Shown: piece by piece, positions 15,151 to 23,672 of the stretch
Position numbering within the stretch: position 1 is the first letter of the stretch
How the letters are laid out: each line of letters begins with the position of its first letter
Assembly: GCA_965214285.1 (NCBI GenBank)
Contig: OZ243946.1
Span: 930,001 to 994,000 of the forward strand
DNA: 64,000 nucleotides
Source: G963422745 sp965214285
GTDB lineage: Bacteria > Actinomycetota > Acidimicrobiia > Acidimicrobiales > Aldehydirespiratoraceae
Direction: 5' to 3'
Translations under genes and position numbers: made by a program
Notes under the pieces: model-generated
Told to the model about the DNA's origin: nothing
Databases searched by the model: none
Seen by the model: the letters and a program-made list of their open reading frames with translations, nothing else

Positions 15151-16275
15151 GTGGGCACGCCGCCCGCAGCCGAGGCTCCCGCGGACGTGCTGCCCGCTGA
15201 TGAGGCTCCGACGGACGAGATGTCGTCAGACGGTCCGGCGACGGCCGAGCCGCCCGCTGGCGATGTCTCAACGTCCGCTCTGCCGGGAGCGCCGATTCCT
15301 CCAGCCCAGGTTCCGGCCGACGAGATGCCGTCAGACGGTCCCTCGGCGACGCACGAGCCACCCGAGGCTGAGCCAGCGGACCTGCCCGACATTGCGAGCC
15401 TGCTGCGCCGCTGCCGCTTCCCCGCCGCCGACAGCACAGGCAGCGACGCGCCGCTGGCGCTGGGAGTCAGCGGCGGTGCCGACAGCACGGCCATGGCGCT
15501 CTTGGCCAAGGCCGCAGGCAGGCCCTTCGTCATCTGGCACGTGGACCATCAGCTTCGTCCCGAGTCGGCCCAGGACGCCGCAGCGGTGGAGGCGCTGGCG
15601 GACCGGCTCGGCGCGGGATTCGAGCTGCGCCGGGTCGACATCGCCGCCGGCAGCGGCCTCGAAGCCCGCGCCCGCGAGGCCCGCTATGCGGCGCTGCCCG
15701 CCGATGTGTGCGTCGCCCACACCGCGGACGACCAGGCCGAGACGGTGCTGTTCAACCTGCTGCGGGGAGCCGGTCCCTCAGGCACTGCGGCTCGCATGCA
15801 GCGGGTGCATCGGCCGCTGCTGGCCCTTCGCAGATCCGAGACCCGTGCGCTGTGCGCCGCCATGGGCGCCGAGACGCTGGCCGACCCGTTCAACGAGCAC
15901 CTCGGCTTCACCAGGGTCGCCGTGCGCGAACGGCTGCTGCCGCTGATCGCCGAGATCTTCGAGCGCGATCCCGTGCCGTTGCTGAACCGCCACGCCCGGC
16001 TCGTCGGCGAGGCCCTCGACGTGGTGGCCCTCGCTGCCGAGGGCATCGACCCGGCCGACGCCGCGGCGCTGGCCGCGGCTAAGCCGGCGGTCGCCTCCGA
16101 GGCCCTGCGCCGCTGGCTGCGAGACGAGCTCGGCACCGCCCTCAACGTGGACTCGGCATCGATCGAGCGCGTCCTGGAGGTCGCCCGCGGCGGTTGCACG
16201 GCCACCGAGATCGAAGGCGGCCACCGGGTTGCCCGCAGCGCAGGCCGCCTGCGCCTTGTTCCCAGACCCGACTGA
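15151..16275 (+). CDS. tilS: tRNA(Ile)-lysidine synthetase
   Basis: 374 residues from a GTG. The PP-loop ATPase motif SGGADSTAMAL lies at about residue 107, followed by WHVDHQLRPES, EARAREARYAAL and HTADDQAETVLFNLLRG. TilS modifies the CAU anticodon of a tRNA-Ile so that it reads AUA. The first 85 residues are a Pro/Ala/Asp/Glu-rich repetitive extension (ADEMSSDGP, ADEMPSDGP). An internal start is possible but none is marked by a ribosome site. Confidence 0.93.
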   Translation: MGTPPAAEAPADVLPADEAPTDEMSSDGPATAEPPAGDVSTSALPGAPIPPAQVPADEMPSDGPSATHEPPEAEPADLPDIASLLRRCRFPAADSTGSDAPLALGVSGGADSTAMALLAKAAGRPFVIWHVDHQLRPESAQDAAAVEALADRLGAGFELRRVDIAAGSGLEARAREARYAALPADVCVAHTADDQAETVLFNLLRGAGPSGTAARMQRVHRPLLALRRSETRALCAAMGAETLADPFNEHLGFTRVAVRERLLPLIAEIFERDPVPLLNRHARLVGEALDVVALAAEGIDPADAAALAAAKPAVASEALRRWLRDELGTALNVDSASIERVLEVARGGCTATEIEGGHRVARSAGRLRLVPRPD

Positions 16276-16706
16276 CCGGCTCGCAGGAACCGGCGATCAT
16301 CGAACGCGGTCATGATCGAGGCTACAAGCAACGTGAGGCTGACCGGCTTGCGCCAGGTTCAGGGCGTGCTGGGCCTTACCGAGTGCGACGCCGGCCGTGG
16401 TGAGCGCCCTCGGTTGGTCTCTATTCTGTTGTCAAGATGCGGGTCACTGGCCTGCGTTTCTGGCGCCGCTGCCGCCAGCGCTCGGGTCAGTTGTCGGGGA
16501 GCAGAACCCCTCGGCAGCGGCCTGCGGGGTGGTTCCGCTGGATGCCGGCCGGGGCGGGGGCGTTAGGGGTCGGGGCCGTCTCGGCTGCGGGTTCCGCCGG
16601 CGGGGGTCTTGCCTGCGGCGACGCGGTGGCTTGCTCCGCCATCCCGGTTGCCGATCGCGCCGGCCGGGTTCGGGTCTTGCCCGGGTTGCGGTTGTCTCCG
16701 CGAGAG
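16276..16706. other. 431-nt intergenic region between tilS and the DUF222 gene
   Basis: No convincing gene. It holds the outer copy of a 144-bp direct repeat. The expected neighbours of tilS (hpt, ftsH, folE) are absent. The two flanking genes converge here, but no clear hairpin-plus-T terminator is seen. Confidence 0.6.
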
Positions 16707-16852
16707 TCAGGGGTCGGGGCCGTCTCGGCTGCGGGTTCCGCCGGCGGGGGTTCTGCTGCTGGCGGCGCTGCTGAGTGCTCGGCCATCTGGGTTGCTGGCT
16801 GTGCCGGCCGAATTCGGGTCCGCGCCCGGGCTGCGGTTTCTGCCGGTCGTGG
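16565..16852. repeat. 144-bp tandem direct repeat across the 3' end of the DUF222 gene
   Basis: A core of about 41 bp beginning GGGGTCGGGGCCGTCTCGG at 16566 recurs at 16710. The following sequence is similar throughout, giving a period of 144 bp. The stop codon of the DUF222 gene (16707-16709) lies at the junction. Read in one minus-strand frame, both copies give a similar Pro/Ala/Glu-rich peptide (PPPAEPAAETAPTP). Confidence 0.75.
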
Positions 16853-18491
16853 CGGGGCTGTAGCCGACGGTGGTCCGAGCTTGCCGGTTCTGGCCCTCGC
16901 AGGGGTTGTGGTTCGTGCTGGTCGGGCAGGGGATCTCACCGACGGGGATGCGGTGTTGGATGCCGCTGCTGCTGTGGTTCATGGCGATGGTGCCCTGGGT
17001 GCCCCGGGTGGCGGCGTTGTTCTTGCGGTTCTTTCCGCGGGCAGGCTTCTTCGGTAGGCGGCGGCGGGGTTGGCGGCCTGCCTTCTGGTCTTGGTCGTGG
17101 TGGTGTTGGCGGTGGCAGGGCCCGCAGAGTGCTTGGAGGTTGTCGATGTCGGTGGGCCCGCCGTGTTCCCATTCGACGATGTGGTGAATGTCGGCGAGGT
17201 GCATGGGTGCGCCGCAGCGGACGCAGCCTTTGTCGCGCACTGCTATGGCGAGCCGTTGGGCGGCGTTGGGGGTGCGGGTGGAGGTGCCGAGCCACAGGGC
17301 TTGGCCGTCGCCTGAGAAGATCATGCCCGCCACGCGGGTGTCAGCCGACAGCCGCCCGAGGATGGCCGGCGGGACGGGGCCGGTGCCGATGATCTCGCAG
17401 GCCCCGTCGGGGTTCGCTCCGTCGAAGAGGCCGATGTCTGCGGTGACGATCAACTGCGGCCGCCCGCTGCCCTTGCCGCCGCTGCTGGTGGCGGGGAGGG
17501 GCTTGTGGGTGAGAGCGTCGAGGCCGGTGATGGTCTCCAACAGGGCATCGGCCATGCGCTGGGCCCCGGTGCGGCTGGCGGTGTTGCCGGCTTTGCTGTC
17601 GTTGCGCCAGAGCCTGTCCGCGTGGGTCTGCAGGGCCTGGGCGAGCAGGCCGTGGCTGACCGGGTCGAGCTCTGCGTGCAAGATCCCCATGCCGCTGTCT
17701 CTGTCCTTGCCGAGCGACGCCCGCCGGGCGTTGCGCTGACGCTTCAGCTCCGCCTCGCCACGATCCCGAGATGCCTTCAACTCGGCGCGCTTGGCGTCAC
17801 CGGCGAACACATCCGCCGGCTTCGACTCAGCCGCCTTGAGCAGCGCCTCGTCGTTGTCCACCGTCTCGGCGCCTGCGGTCTCGGCGGTGTTGACCAGCGC
17901 TGCGGCGTGGTCGATCGTGAAGCCGCCCTCTGCGAGCCTCTTCTTGGTGTTGGGCATCGCCGCCAGGCCTTGCGCGACCTTGGCCAACCGGCTGGCGTCG
18001 CGCTTGGACTTGCCGGTCTGCTCAGAGATCACCCCCGCAGCACGGCCCGGGGTGGTCAACGCCGCGATTTCCGCGGTGATGTCACACATCGCCGCGTCCA
18101 GACTCCCCTGCAAGCTCTTCGCCGCCCCGGCCGCGGCGCGCAGCTCCCCCAACGAGCGCCCGCCCGGCCTCACCTGACGCACCAGAACCTCAGCCCGGCC
18201 AAACAACGCCACCGCATCGGTCCCGCCAGCACCAGCCTGATCGCCAGCCCGGCCATCGGCTGGCGTGGCGGACTGGCCATCGACCAGCAGGCCATTGGCA
18301 TCGCCTGTGCGAGCAGGGCCACTGGCATCGCCCGGGCGAGCAGGGCTACTGGCCGGCTTGGCCGAACCTCGGGCCGGACCACTATCCGGGGCAGCAGGGC
18401 TGGCAGGGTCGAGGGCCAGGCTGGCCTCGTCGGCGGCCGAGCGGGCCGGATCGAGGGCCAAAGCACGAGACGGATTCGAGAGATAATTCAT
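16707..18491 (-). CDS. DUF222 plus HNH endonuclease-domain protein (13E12 repeat family)
   Basis: 594 residues from the ATG at 18491. An alternative upstream ATG lies at 18521. A low-complexity N-terminus precedes the DUF222 region (about residues 80-330; SKRDASRLAKVAQGLAAMP, GGFTIDHAAALVNTAE). The HNH domain is at about residues 420-465 (CVRCGAPMHLADIHHIVEW, NLQALCGPCHRQHH), with paired zinc-type Cys and HH. Members are abundant in actinobacteria and often behave like mobile or recombining genes, but no transposition function is proven. Ser/Asn-rich C-terminal tail. TAGGGT lies 7 nt before the ATG. It interrupts the tilS-folP cluster. Confidence 0.88.
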   Translation of the reverse strand: MNYLSNPSRALALDPARSAADEASLALDPASPAAPDSGPARGSAKPASSPARPGDASGPARTGDANGLLVDGQSATPADGRAGDQAGAGGTDAVALFGRAEVLVRQVRPGGRSLGELRAAAGAAKSLQGSLDAAMCDITAEIAALTTPGRAAGVISEQTGKSKRDASRLAKVAQGLAAMPNTKKRLAEGGFTIDHAAALVNTAETAGAETVDNDEALLKAAESKPADVFAGDAKRAELKASRDRGEAELKRQRNARRASLGKDRDSGMGILHAELDPVSHGLLAQALQTHADRLWRNDSKAGNTASRTGAQRMADALLETITGLDALTHKPLPATSSGGKGSGRPQLIVTADIGLFDGANPDGACEIIGTGPVPPAILGRLSADTRVAGMIFSGDGQALWLGTSTRTPNAAQRLAIAVRDKGCVRCGAPMHLADIHHIVEWEHGGPTDIDNLQALCGPCHRQHHHDQDQKAGRQPRRRLPKKPARGKNRKNNAATRGTQGTIAMNHSSSGIQHRIPVGEIPCPTSTNHNPCEGQNRQARTTVGYSPATTGRNRSPGADPNSAGTASNPDGRALSSAASSRTPAGGTRSRDGPDP

Positions 18492-18814
18492 GCTGTACAC
18501 CCTATCGGCTTGATATAACAATCACACCCGTTTGAGAAATCTGACTTGGATCGAGGCTGGTCGGACTGCCCCACCGCACCGGCAGGGCCGCCGGCCACAC
18601 CAGCAGCCCGACCACCGGCCAGACCATCGCCGGGTATGGCCCAGCCATCGGCAGGCAAGGTCAGGCCCGGGGCGTCATCGGCTCGACCGCCAGCCTCACC
18701 CGTCCGGCCATCCGCGGGCAGGCCGGGCTGGTCGATGGCAGGGGCGGTCGATTCAGCCGCCGCGCCGGCGGGATCGAGGGCCAAAGCCTCAGTCGGATTC
18801 GGAAGATCGTTCAT
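18488..18814 (-). pseudogene. Truncated 5' copy of a DUF222 gene
   Basis: From the ATG at 18814 the sequence reads MNDLPNPTEALALDPAG, closely matching MNYLSNPSRALALDPAR at the start of the intact gene. The upstream DNA (TAGGAT, 7-nt spacer, ATG) also matches. Similarity fades after about 25 codons, and no DUF222 or HNH domain follows. The frame stays open to a TGA (18490-18488) that overlaps the intact gene's ATG as ATGA. It is best explained as a duplication remnant, though translation as a leader peptide is possible. The same frame is open back to another ATG at 19048. Confidence 0.65.
18499..18504 (-). promoter_or_regulatory. Leaderless -10 element of the DUF222 gene (TAGGGT)
   Basis: On the minus strand TAGGGT is followed by 7 nt and the ATG at 18491. 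The local sequence is AT-richer than its surroundings. Confidence 0.5.
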
Positions 18815-19414
18815 GCTGCACATCCTAACGGCAGGGTGTGCTAATACCAACACCTGTCCGAGATAATTGTGCGAGATCGAGATAAACTGAGCTATCCGAC
18901 CGCACCGCCCAAAGCCCCGGTCGGGCCTGCCGGGACCCCGGACCGAGCCGTCCGGACCGGCACGACCGAAGGCCCCGCTGCCCAGACCAGCAGCAGCGCC
19001 TGCTTGCTCGCGGGTCCCAGACTCCGACGGAATCGTGCGATCTTGCATGGGCCAGACCCTACGCGGGGGGTGTGACACTCTCTGTGCCCGTCGGCCATCT
19101 CGACCGACCAGCGACACACTCCGACCGCTCCACCACCACCAGCACCCCCGCCGTCGGGCCGGTGGGTCGCGGTCGGCAGGTCGGCAAGCAGATCGGGCCT
19201 TGGCTCCGCCAGGTCGTGCGGTCGACCGGTCACGCCATAGGGGCGGGCAGGCTCGGCCCAGGGACCGCCCCTCGAGGACAACCGCCAAGATGATCGCACG
19301 ACGCTTCGACATCGCCCATCACCGCCGCCCTCGTCATCCACGATGCCCCGACACATCTGTTGCCGATGTCCTGGACCATCTCAGCAGGCACGGCCAAGCC
19401 TTAGCCGCAATAGC
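18815..19414. other. 600-nt region upstream of folP with two further promoter-like start modules
   Basis: On the minus strand, TAGGAT (18827-18822) and TAGGGT (19061-19056) each stand 7 nt before an ATG (18814 and 19048), repeating the layout of the intact DUF222 gene. Apart from the open frame from 19048, no family is recognisable. On the plus strand nothing convincing precedes folP. Confidence 0.5.
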
Positions 19415-20353
19415 ATGGCGGGCGTGGCAGGCAGCGTCGGCACTCCCGTGAGGGTGATGGGGGTGCTCAACGTGACGCCCGACTCGTTCTCCGACGGCGG
19501 GCGCTTCACCGACATCGACGACGCCGCGGCCCATGCGGGGGCCATGATCGACGAGGGCGCCGAGGTGATCGACGTGGGCGGCGAGAGCACCCGCCCTGGC
19601 GCCGATGCCGTGGACGCCGAGACCGAGGCGCAGCGGGTGATCCCGGTGATCCAGTGCATCCACGGCGAATGGCCCGACATCGAGATCTCGGTGGACACCT
19701 CCAAGCCCGCCGTCGCGGTGTCCGCCGTTGCGGCCGGGGCCACGATCGTCAACGACGTGAGCGCCTCGTTGGAAGCCGTTGCCGCCGAGACCGGCGCAGG
19801 CTGGATCGCCATGCACGCCCTCGGCCCCAGCAAGCACATGCAAGACGACCCCCGCTACGGCGACGTGGTGGCCGAGGTCGCAGCCTTCCTGGATGCAGCC
19901 GCGGCTCGTGCGAGAAGCCTCGGCGTGAAGCGGGTCTGGGTCGATCCGGGATTCGGCTTCGGCAAGACGCTGGAGCACAACCTGGCGCTGATGGCGAGCC
20001 TCGACCGTTTCGTCGACATCGCCCCGACGGTCGTGGGCGTCAGCCGCAAGAGCTCGATCGGTGCCCTGCACGGCGCATCCGACGCTGCTGCCGCTGCGGG
20101 CTCAGCCGGCACCGCCGCTGCCGCAGCGGGCTCGGCCCATACGGCGCCGTCCGACAGCGCTGCGGTGACGCCGGCTGCGACCGACGACCGTCTCGAAGGC
20201 TCGCTCGCCCTGGCCGTCTGGGCCGCGCACGAAGGCGCCGACGTGGTGCGGGCACATGACGTGGCGGCCACCGTCCGCGCCCTGAGCGTTACGACCGCAG
20301 GGCGAGGCCTGAGTCCCGTCACACCGACTGCCGCAGCGAGGAGCGCAGCGTGA
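19415..20353 (+). CDS. folP: Dihydropteroate synthase
   Basis: 312 residues from the ATG at 19415. A GTG at 19424 is an equally good start, because TAGCAT (19411-19416) lies 7 nt before it. Family motifs are VMGVLNVTPDSFSDGG, DVGGESTRPGA, ISVDTSKPAVA, INDVSA-like VNDVSAS, DPGFGFGKTLEHN and SRKSSIG. It joins pABA to dihydropterin pyrophosphate in folate synthesis. Between SRKSS and DRLEGSLALAVWA there is an Ala/Gly/Ser/Thr insertion of about 30 residues that the family normally lacks. Confidence 0.95.
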   Translation: MAGVAGSVGTPVRVMGVLNVTPDSFSDGGRFTDIDDAAAHAGAMIDEGAEVIDVGGESTRPGADAVDAETEAQRVIPVIQCIHGEWPDIEISVDTSKPAVAVSAVAAGATIVNDVSASLEAVAAETGAGWIAMHALGPSKHMQDDPRYGDVVAEVAAFLDAAAARARSLGVKRVWVDPGFGFGKTLEHNLALMASLDRFVDIAPTVVGVSRKSSIGALHGASDAAAAAGSAGTAAAAAGSAHTAPSDSAAVTPAATDDRLEGSLALAVWAAHEGADVVRAHDVAATVRALSVTTAGRGLSPVTPTAAARSAA

Positions 20354-21063
20354 GGGGCAAATGGGCGCAGGGGATCGAGCCCCGCCGCTTCACCTGGGTC
20401 ATCAAGAACCAGATGGCGGTGTGCGAGCGTCCGGGCGGCTACGGCGCAGAGCATCGCAAGGTGCGTCGTCAGCAGGAGATCCTCTGGATCCGCAAGCAGG
20501 GCTTCGTGGTGGTGTCGCTGTGCAGCGCCGCCCAGAACCTGGCCAGCTACAAGGAGATGGGGGTTCGCTGCCGCAACGTGCCCTTCTCCGGGCTCGCCGA
20601 GGGCCCCGGCGCACTGGTCAGGGTCATGATGGCGCTGCGCAATCACCTCCGGGCATCCGACCGGCTGCTCGTACACCGTGAGCAGTGCGACGAGGGGCTG
20701 ATGGGCGTGATGGCGGCCTACCTGCTCTGGACGGGCCTGGTGCCGACGGGTCCCCAGGCGCTCGCCATCGTCGAGCATCTGTTCCACCGGGAGGTCGGCC
20801 AGCTCGCCCGCGAGCTGGTGGCGCTGGTGGACAAGTGCCCTCCGCCGCCGGCTGACGAGCCGCCGCCAGAAGACGACACGCCTGCAGACGACGTGCCGGC
20901 AGAGGACGACCCGCCGGCGGACGACCCGCCTGGTGGCGCTGTGCCGGCAGAGGACGACCCGCTGGCGGACGACACGCCGGCAGGGGACGAAGCGCGGTCG
21001 GGCAGCGACACATCGCCGGCCGCTGAGAAGCCGGCCGACGGCACGCCGCCCGAGCCGGCCTGA
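20350..21063 (+). CDS. Phosphatase-like protein of the folate operon, unknown function
   Basis: 237 residues. The GTG overlaps the folP stop (GTGA), so it is translationally coupled. The core (residues 1-150) has RFTWVIKNQMAVCERPGGYG, VVVSLCSAAQNLASYKEMGV and LLVHREQCDEGLMGVMAAYLLW. The last resembles the HC-x5-R loop region of dual-specificity phosphatases, but the Cys is three residues after the His and the catalytic Arg is missing. It may be a pseudophosphatase. Residues 155-237 are a Pro/Asp/Ala repetitive tail. Confidence 0.6.
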   Translation: MRGKWAQGIEPRRFTWVIKNQMAVCERPGGYGAEHRKVRRQQEILWIRKQGFVVVSLCSAAQNLASYKEMGVRCRNVPFSGLAEGPGALVRVMMALRNHLRASDRLLVHREQCDEGLMGVMAAYLLWTGLVPTGPQALAIVEHLFHREVGQLARELVALVDKCPPPPADEPPPEDDTPADDVPAEDDPPADDPPGGAVPAEDDPLADDTPAGDEARSGSDTSPAAEKPADGTPPEPA

Positions 21064-21066
21064 GCC

Positions 21067-21423
21067 GTGGCCGACGCGATCCTGCTGCGCGGCATCCGCC
21101 TGCTGTGCATCTGCGGCGCAAATCCCGAGGAACAGGGCCGCCGCCAGCCATACGAATTCGACATCGAGCTGACCGCGGACCTGCCCGCCGTGCACACCGA
21201 CGCCCTCGACGACACCATCGACTACGGCGGGGTGCTCCAGCGAGTGGCCGCAGTCGCCGAGAACGAGGCGTTTCAGCTGTTCGAGCGCCTGGCCGAGCGG
21301 ATGGCCGAGGCCGTGCTCGACGACTCCCGCATCAGCGCCGTGACCGTCGAGGTCCGCAAGGTGCGCCCGCCGGTGCCCTTCGAGCTGGCCTCGGCAGGCA
21401 TCCGCATCACCCGGAAGCGCTGA
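21067..21423 (+). CDS. folB: Dihydroneopterin aldolase
   Basis: 118 residues from a GTG 3 nt after the previous stop. ICGANPEEQGRRQPYEFDIEL, DTIDYGGVLQRV, FERLAERMAEAVL and VEVRKVRPPVP (active-site Lys) fit FolB. It cleaves dihydroneopterin to hydroxymethyl-dihydropterin for folate. Order folP-x-folB-folK is typical of actinobacteria. Confidence 0.95.
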   Translation: MADAILLRGIRLLCICGANPEEQGRRQPYEFDIELTADLPAVHTDALDDTIDYGGVLQRVAAVAENEAFQLFERLAERMAEAVLDDSRISAVTVEVRKVRPPVPFELASAGIRITRKR

Positions 21424-21427
21424 CGCC

Positions 21428-21904
21428 GTGGCTCACCGTGCGCTGCTCGGGCTGGGGTCCAACATCGGCGACCGGCTCGCCACCCTGGCGACCGCCGTGG
21501 CAGCCCTGCCCGACGTGGTGGCCGTGTCGTCGGTGTACGAGACCGACCCGGTGGGGATCGTCGACCAGGACCCGTTCCTGAACCTGGTCGTGGAGCTGCG
21601 CACCGACCTGGGGCCCCGCGAGCTGCTGAGGGTCTGCCGCGAGCGCGAAGCCGAGGCCGGCCGGGTGCGCCGTATCCGCTGGGGGCCGCGCACGCTCGAT
21701 GTCGACGTGCTCTGGGTCGACGGCCACCGCGTCGCCGAGGCAGACCTGACTGTGCCGCACCCGCGCATGTTCGAGCGTGCCTTCGTGCTGGTCCCGCTGG
21801 CGGAGCTGGCGCCGGACGTCCTGCCCGCCGGGTACGACGCGGCTGCCGCGGCGCTCGCCGAGGGGGTGCGCAATCTCGGCTCGCTGGACTCGCTGCAAGA
21901 ATGA
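21428..21904 (+). CDS. folK: Hydroxymethyl-dihydropterin pyrophosphokinase (HPPK)
   Basis: 158 residues from a GTG. LGLGSNIGDRLATL, VYETDPVG, FLNLVVELRTDLGPRELL, RRIRWGPRTLDVDVLWVD (Mg/ATP-binding Asp pair) and VPHPRMFERAFVLVPLAEL are HPPK signatures. It makes the substrate of FolP. It is 4 nt downstream of folB. Confidence 0.96.
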   Translation: MAHRALLGLGSNIGDRLATLATAVAALPDVVAVSSVYETDPVGIVDQDPFLNLVVELRTDLGPRELLRVCREREAEAGRVRRIRWGPRTLDVDVLWVDGHRVAEADLTVPHPRMFERAFVLVPLAELAPDVLPAGYDAAAAALAEGVRNLGSLDSLQE

Positions 21905-21950
21905 GGCCTTGGCTGTGGCTGCGACGATCAGAACGCCGGCGACGCTGCCG

Positions 21951-21990
21951 CTGAGGCTGCGGCGATGAGGCTGAGGCTGCGGCGATGAGA
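21951..21990. repeat. 20-bp tandem duplication before the DUF2520 gene
   Basis: CTGAGGCTGCGGCGATGAGG occurs at 21951-21970 and, with one change, at 21971-21990. The second copy supplies the ATG (21985) of the DUF2520 gene, and the first carries an equivalent upstream ATG. Confidence 0.85.
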
Positions 21991-22809
21991 GTGCGGATCG
22001 TGGGCGGCGGCAGGGCCGGCGGCTCCCTCGCTCAGGCCCTCGCCGGCTCTGCCTGGCAGGTGACCGACATGTTGGGCCGCGGAGCAGACCTCGCCGGCGC
22101 GGCCTCAGGCGCCGATCTGGTGGTGATCGCCACGCCGGACGGGGCCATCGCCGAGACCGCCGCAGCCATCGAGGCGAACCCGGCCACGGTGGTGGCGCAC
22201 CTCTCGGGGGCCCGCGGGCTCGACGACCTGGCGCCCCATGCCCGCCGTGGGGCCATGCATCCGCTGGTGGCGCTGCCCGATCCTGTCAGCGGCGCAGCGC
22301 ATCTGCGCTCGGGCATTTGGTTCGCCACCGCCGGCGACCCTCTGGTCTCGGAGCTGGTGGCCGAGCTCGGCGGGCACGAGTTCACGGTCGCCGATGCCGA
22401 CCGGGCGCTGTATCACGCCGCCGCGGCGATCGCCTCCAACCACCTCACGGCGCTGCTGGGCCAGGCCGAGCGGGTGGGCAGCGCAGCCAAGGTGCCGTTC
22501 GAGGCGCTGCTGGCGCTGGTGCGAGCCACCCTCGACAACGTGGAGCGCCTCGGGCCTGCCGCCGCGCTCACCGGCCCGGCGGCCCGCGGCGACGAGGCCA
22601 CCATCGAGAGCCACCGCGCCGTGCTGAGCGCCGATGAGCTGGCCGCCTACGACGCCCTGGCGGAGTTGGCACGCCGCCTGGCCGGGCGCCCCGGCACCGC
22701 CCAGCCCGCCCCGCCAAACGCTCAGACCGACCCCGAGTCCGGCGACGCCGAGGCCGACGACAAGAAGCCTCAACGGCCCGAAGCAAGCCAACAGGCACCT
22801 GAGCGGTGA
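21985..22809 (+). CDS. Rossmann-fold/DUF2520 oxidoreductase-like protein
   Basis: 274 residues. An N-terminal NAD(P)-binding motif (VRIVGGGRAGGSLAQAL) and DLVVIATPDGAI lead to LSGARGLDDL, AMHPLVALPD and ALYHAAAAIASNHLTALLGQA, the DUF2520 all-helical domain. It is the equivalent of Mtb Rv3603c, always near panC. The substrate is not established. A 35-residue low-complexity tail ends the protein. Its stop overlaps the panC start (GTGA). Confidence 0.88.
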   Translation: MRVRIVGGGRAGGSLAQALAGSAWQVTDMLGRGADLAGAASGADLVVIATPDGAIAETAAAIEANPATVVAHLSGARGLDDLAPHARRGAMHPLVALPDPVSGAAHLRSGIWFATAGDPLVSELVAELGGHEFTVADADRALYHAAAAIASNHLTALLGQAERVGSAAKVPFEALLALVRATLDNVERLGPAAALTGPAARGDEATIESHRAVLSADELAAYDALAELARRLAGRPGTAQPAPPNAQTDPESGDAEADDKKPQRPEASQQAPER

Positions 22810-23672
22810 GGCACCACACTTCGCCCGCGGAGACCCAGGCCTGGCTGCAAGAAGCGCGCGCCCACGGCAAGACGGTCGGGCTGGTGCCCACCATGGGGTC
22901 GCTGCACCGCGGCCACATGTCGCTGGTCGAGGCGTCGCTGGCGGACAACGACGTCACCGTGGTCACGATCTTCGTCAACCCGCTGCAGTTCGGCCCCGGC
23001 GAGGATCTAGCCGCCTACCCACGGGACCTGAGCAGCGACCTGGCGCTGTGCGAGACCGCAGGAGCGGACTGCGTGCTGGCCCCGTCGCAAGCCCAGATGC
23101 ATCCGACCCCGGCGCTCACCACGGTCGAGGTCCCCGCCCTGGCCGGCGTGCTCGAAGGCAGCTCGCGGCCGCATCATTTCGCGGGCGTGGCCACCGTCGT
23201 CGCCAAGCTGTTCTCCATCGCCGGGCCGTGCCGCGCCTACTTCGGGCTCAAGGACTACCAGCAGCTCCTGGTGGTGCGCCGCATGGCAGCGGACCTGTCG
23301 ATGCCCGTGGAGGTCGTCGCCTGCCCCACGGTGCGCCACGACGACGGCCTGGCGCTCTCGAGCCGCAACGCCTATCTCAGCGCCGATGAGCGCGCCCAGG
23401 CACCGGTGCTGCGCCGCGCACTCGACCGCGGGCTGGCCGTGCTCGACGGCGGCGAACGCGACCCGGCCGTCGTCGAGCAGGCAATGGCCGAAGTCGTGGC
23501 CACAGCCCCGCTGGCCCGCCTCGACTACGCAGCCGCGGTGCAGGCCGACACGCTGCGCGCCGACGGCCCGCTGCACGACGATATGCGGCTGCTGCTGGCG
23601 GCGCGCTTCGGCAAGGCCCGCCTGATCGACAACGACGGCGCAACCCTGCACGCGCCGAGCGAGCCGCAGTGA
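22806..23672 (+). CDS. panC: Pantothenate synthetase
   Basis: 288 residues from a GTG coupled to the previous stop. VPTMGSLHRGHMSLVEAS (HIGH-like nucleotidyl motif), IFVNPLQFGPGEDLAAYPRD, KLFSIAGPCRAYFGLKDYQQL and DGLALSSRNAYLS are canonical. It ligates pantoate with beta-alanine. panD, which would supply beta-alanine and usually follows panC, is not here. Confidence 0.96.
   Translation: MRHHTSPAETQAWLQEARAHGKTVGLVPTMGSLHRGHMSLVEASLADNDVTVVTIFVNPLQFGPGEDLAAYPRDLSSDLALCETAGADCVLAPSQAQMHPTPALTTVEVPALAGVLEGSSRPHHFAGVATVVAKLFSIAGPCRAYFGLKDYQQLLVVRRMAADLSMPVEVVACPTVRHDDGLALSSRNAYLSADERAQAPVLRRALDRGLAVLDGGERDPAVVEQAMAEVVATAPLARLDYAAAVQADTLRADGPLHDDMRLLLAARFGKARLIDNDGATLHAPSEPQ

Noticed and set aside
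16487..16939. A separate 150-codon Pro/Ala-rich gene at the DUF222 3' end
   Set aside because: It is the frame preserved by the 144-bp repeat and overlaps the DUF222 tail. No start signal or family.
16707..18491. DUF222/HNH gene as a group II intron or insertion sequence
   Set aside because: No reverse transcriptase, transposase or terminal inverted repeats were seen; domain order matches the 13E12 family.
18488..19312. A 274-codon minus-strand gene upstream of the DUF222 gene
   Set aside because: Only the short stretch after 18814 resembles anything, and that is a truncated copy of the DUF222 5' end. The rest is low-complexity Gly/Ala/Arg.
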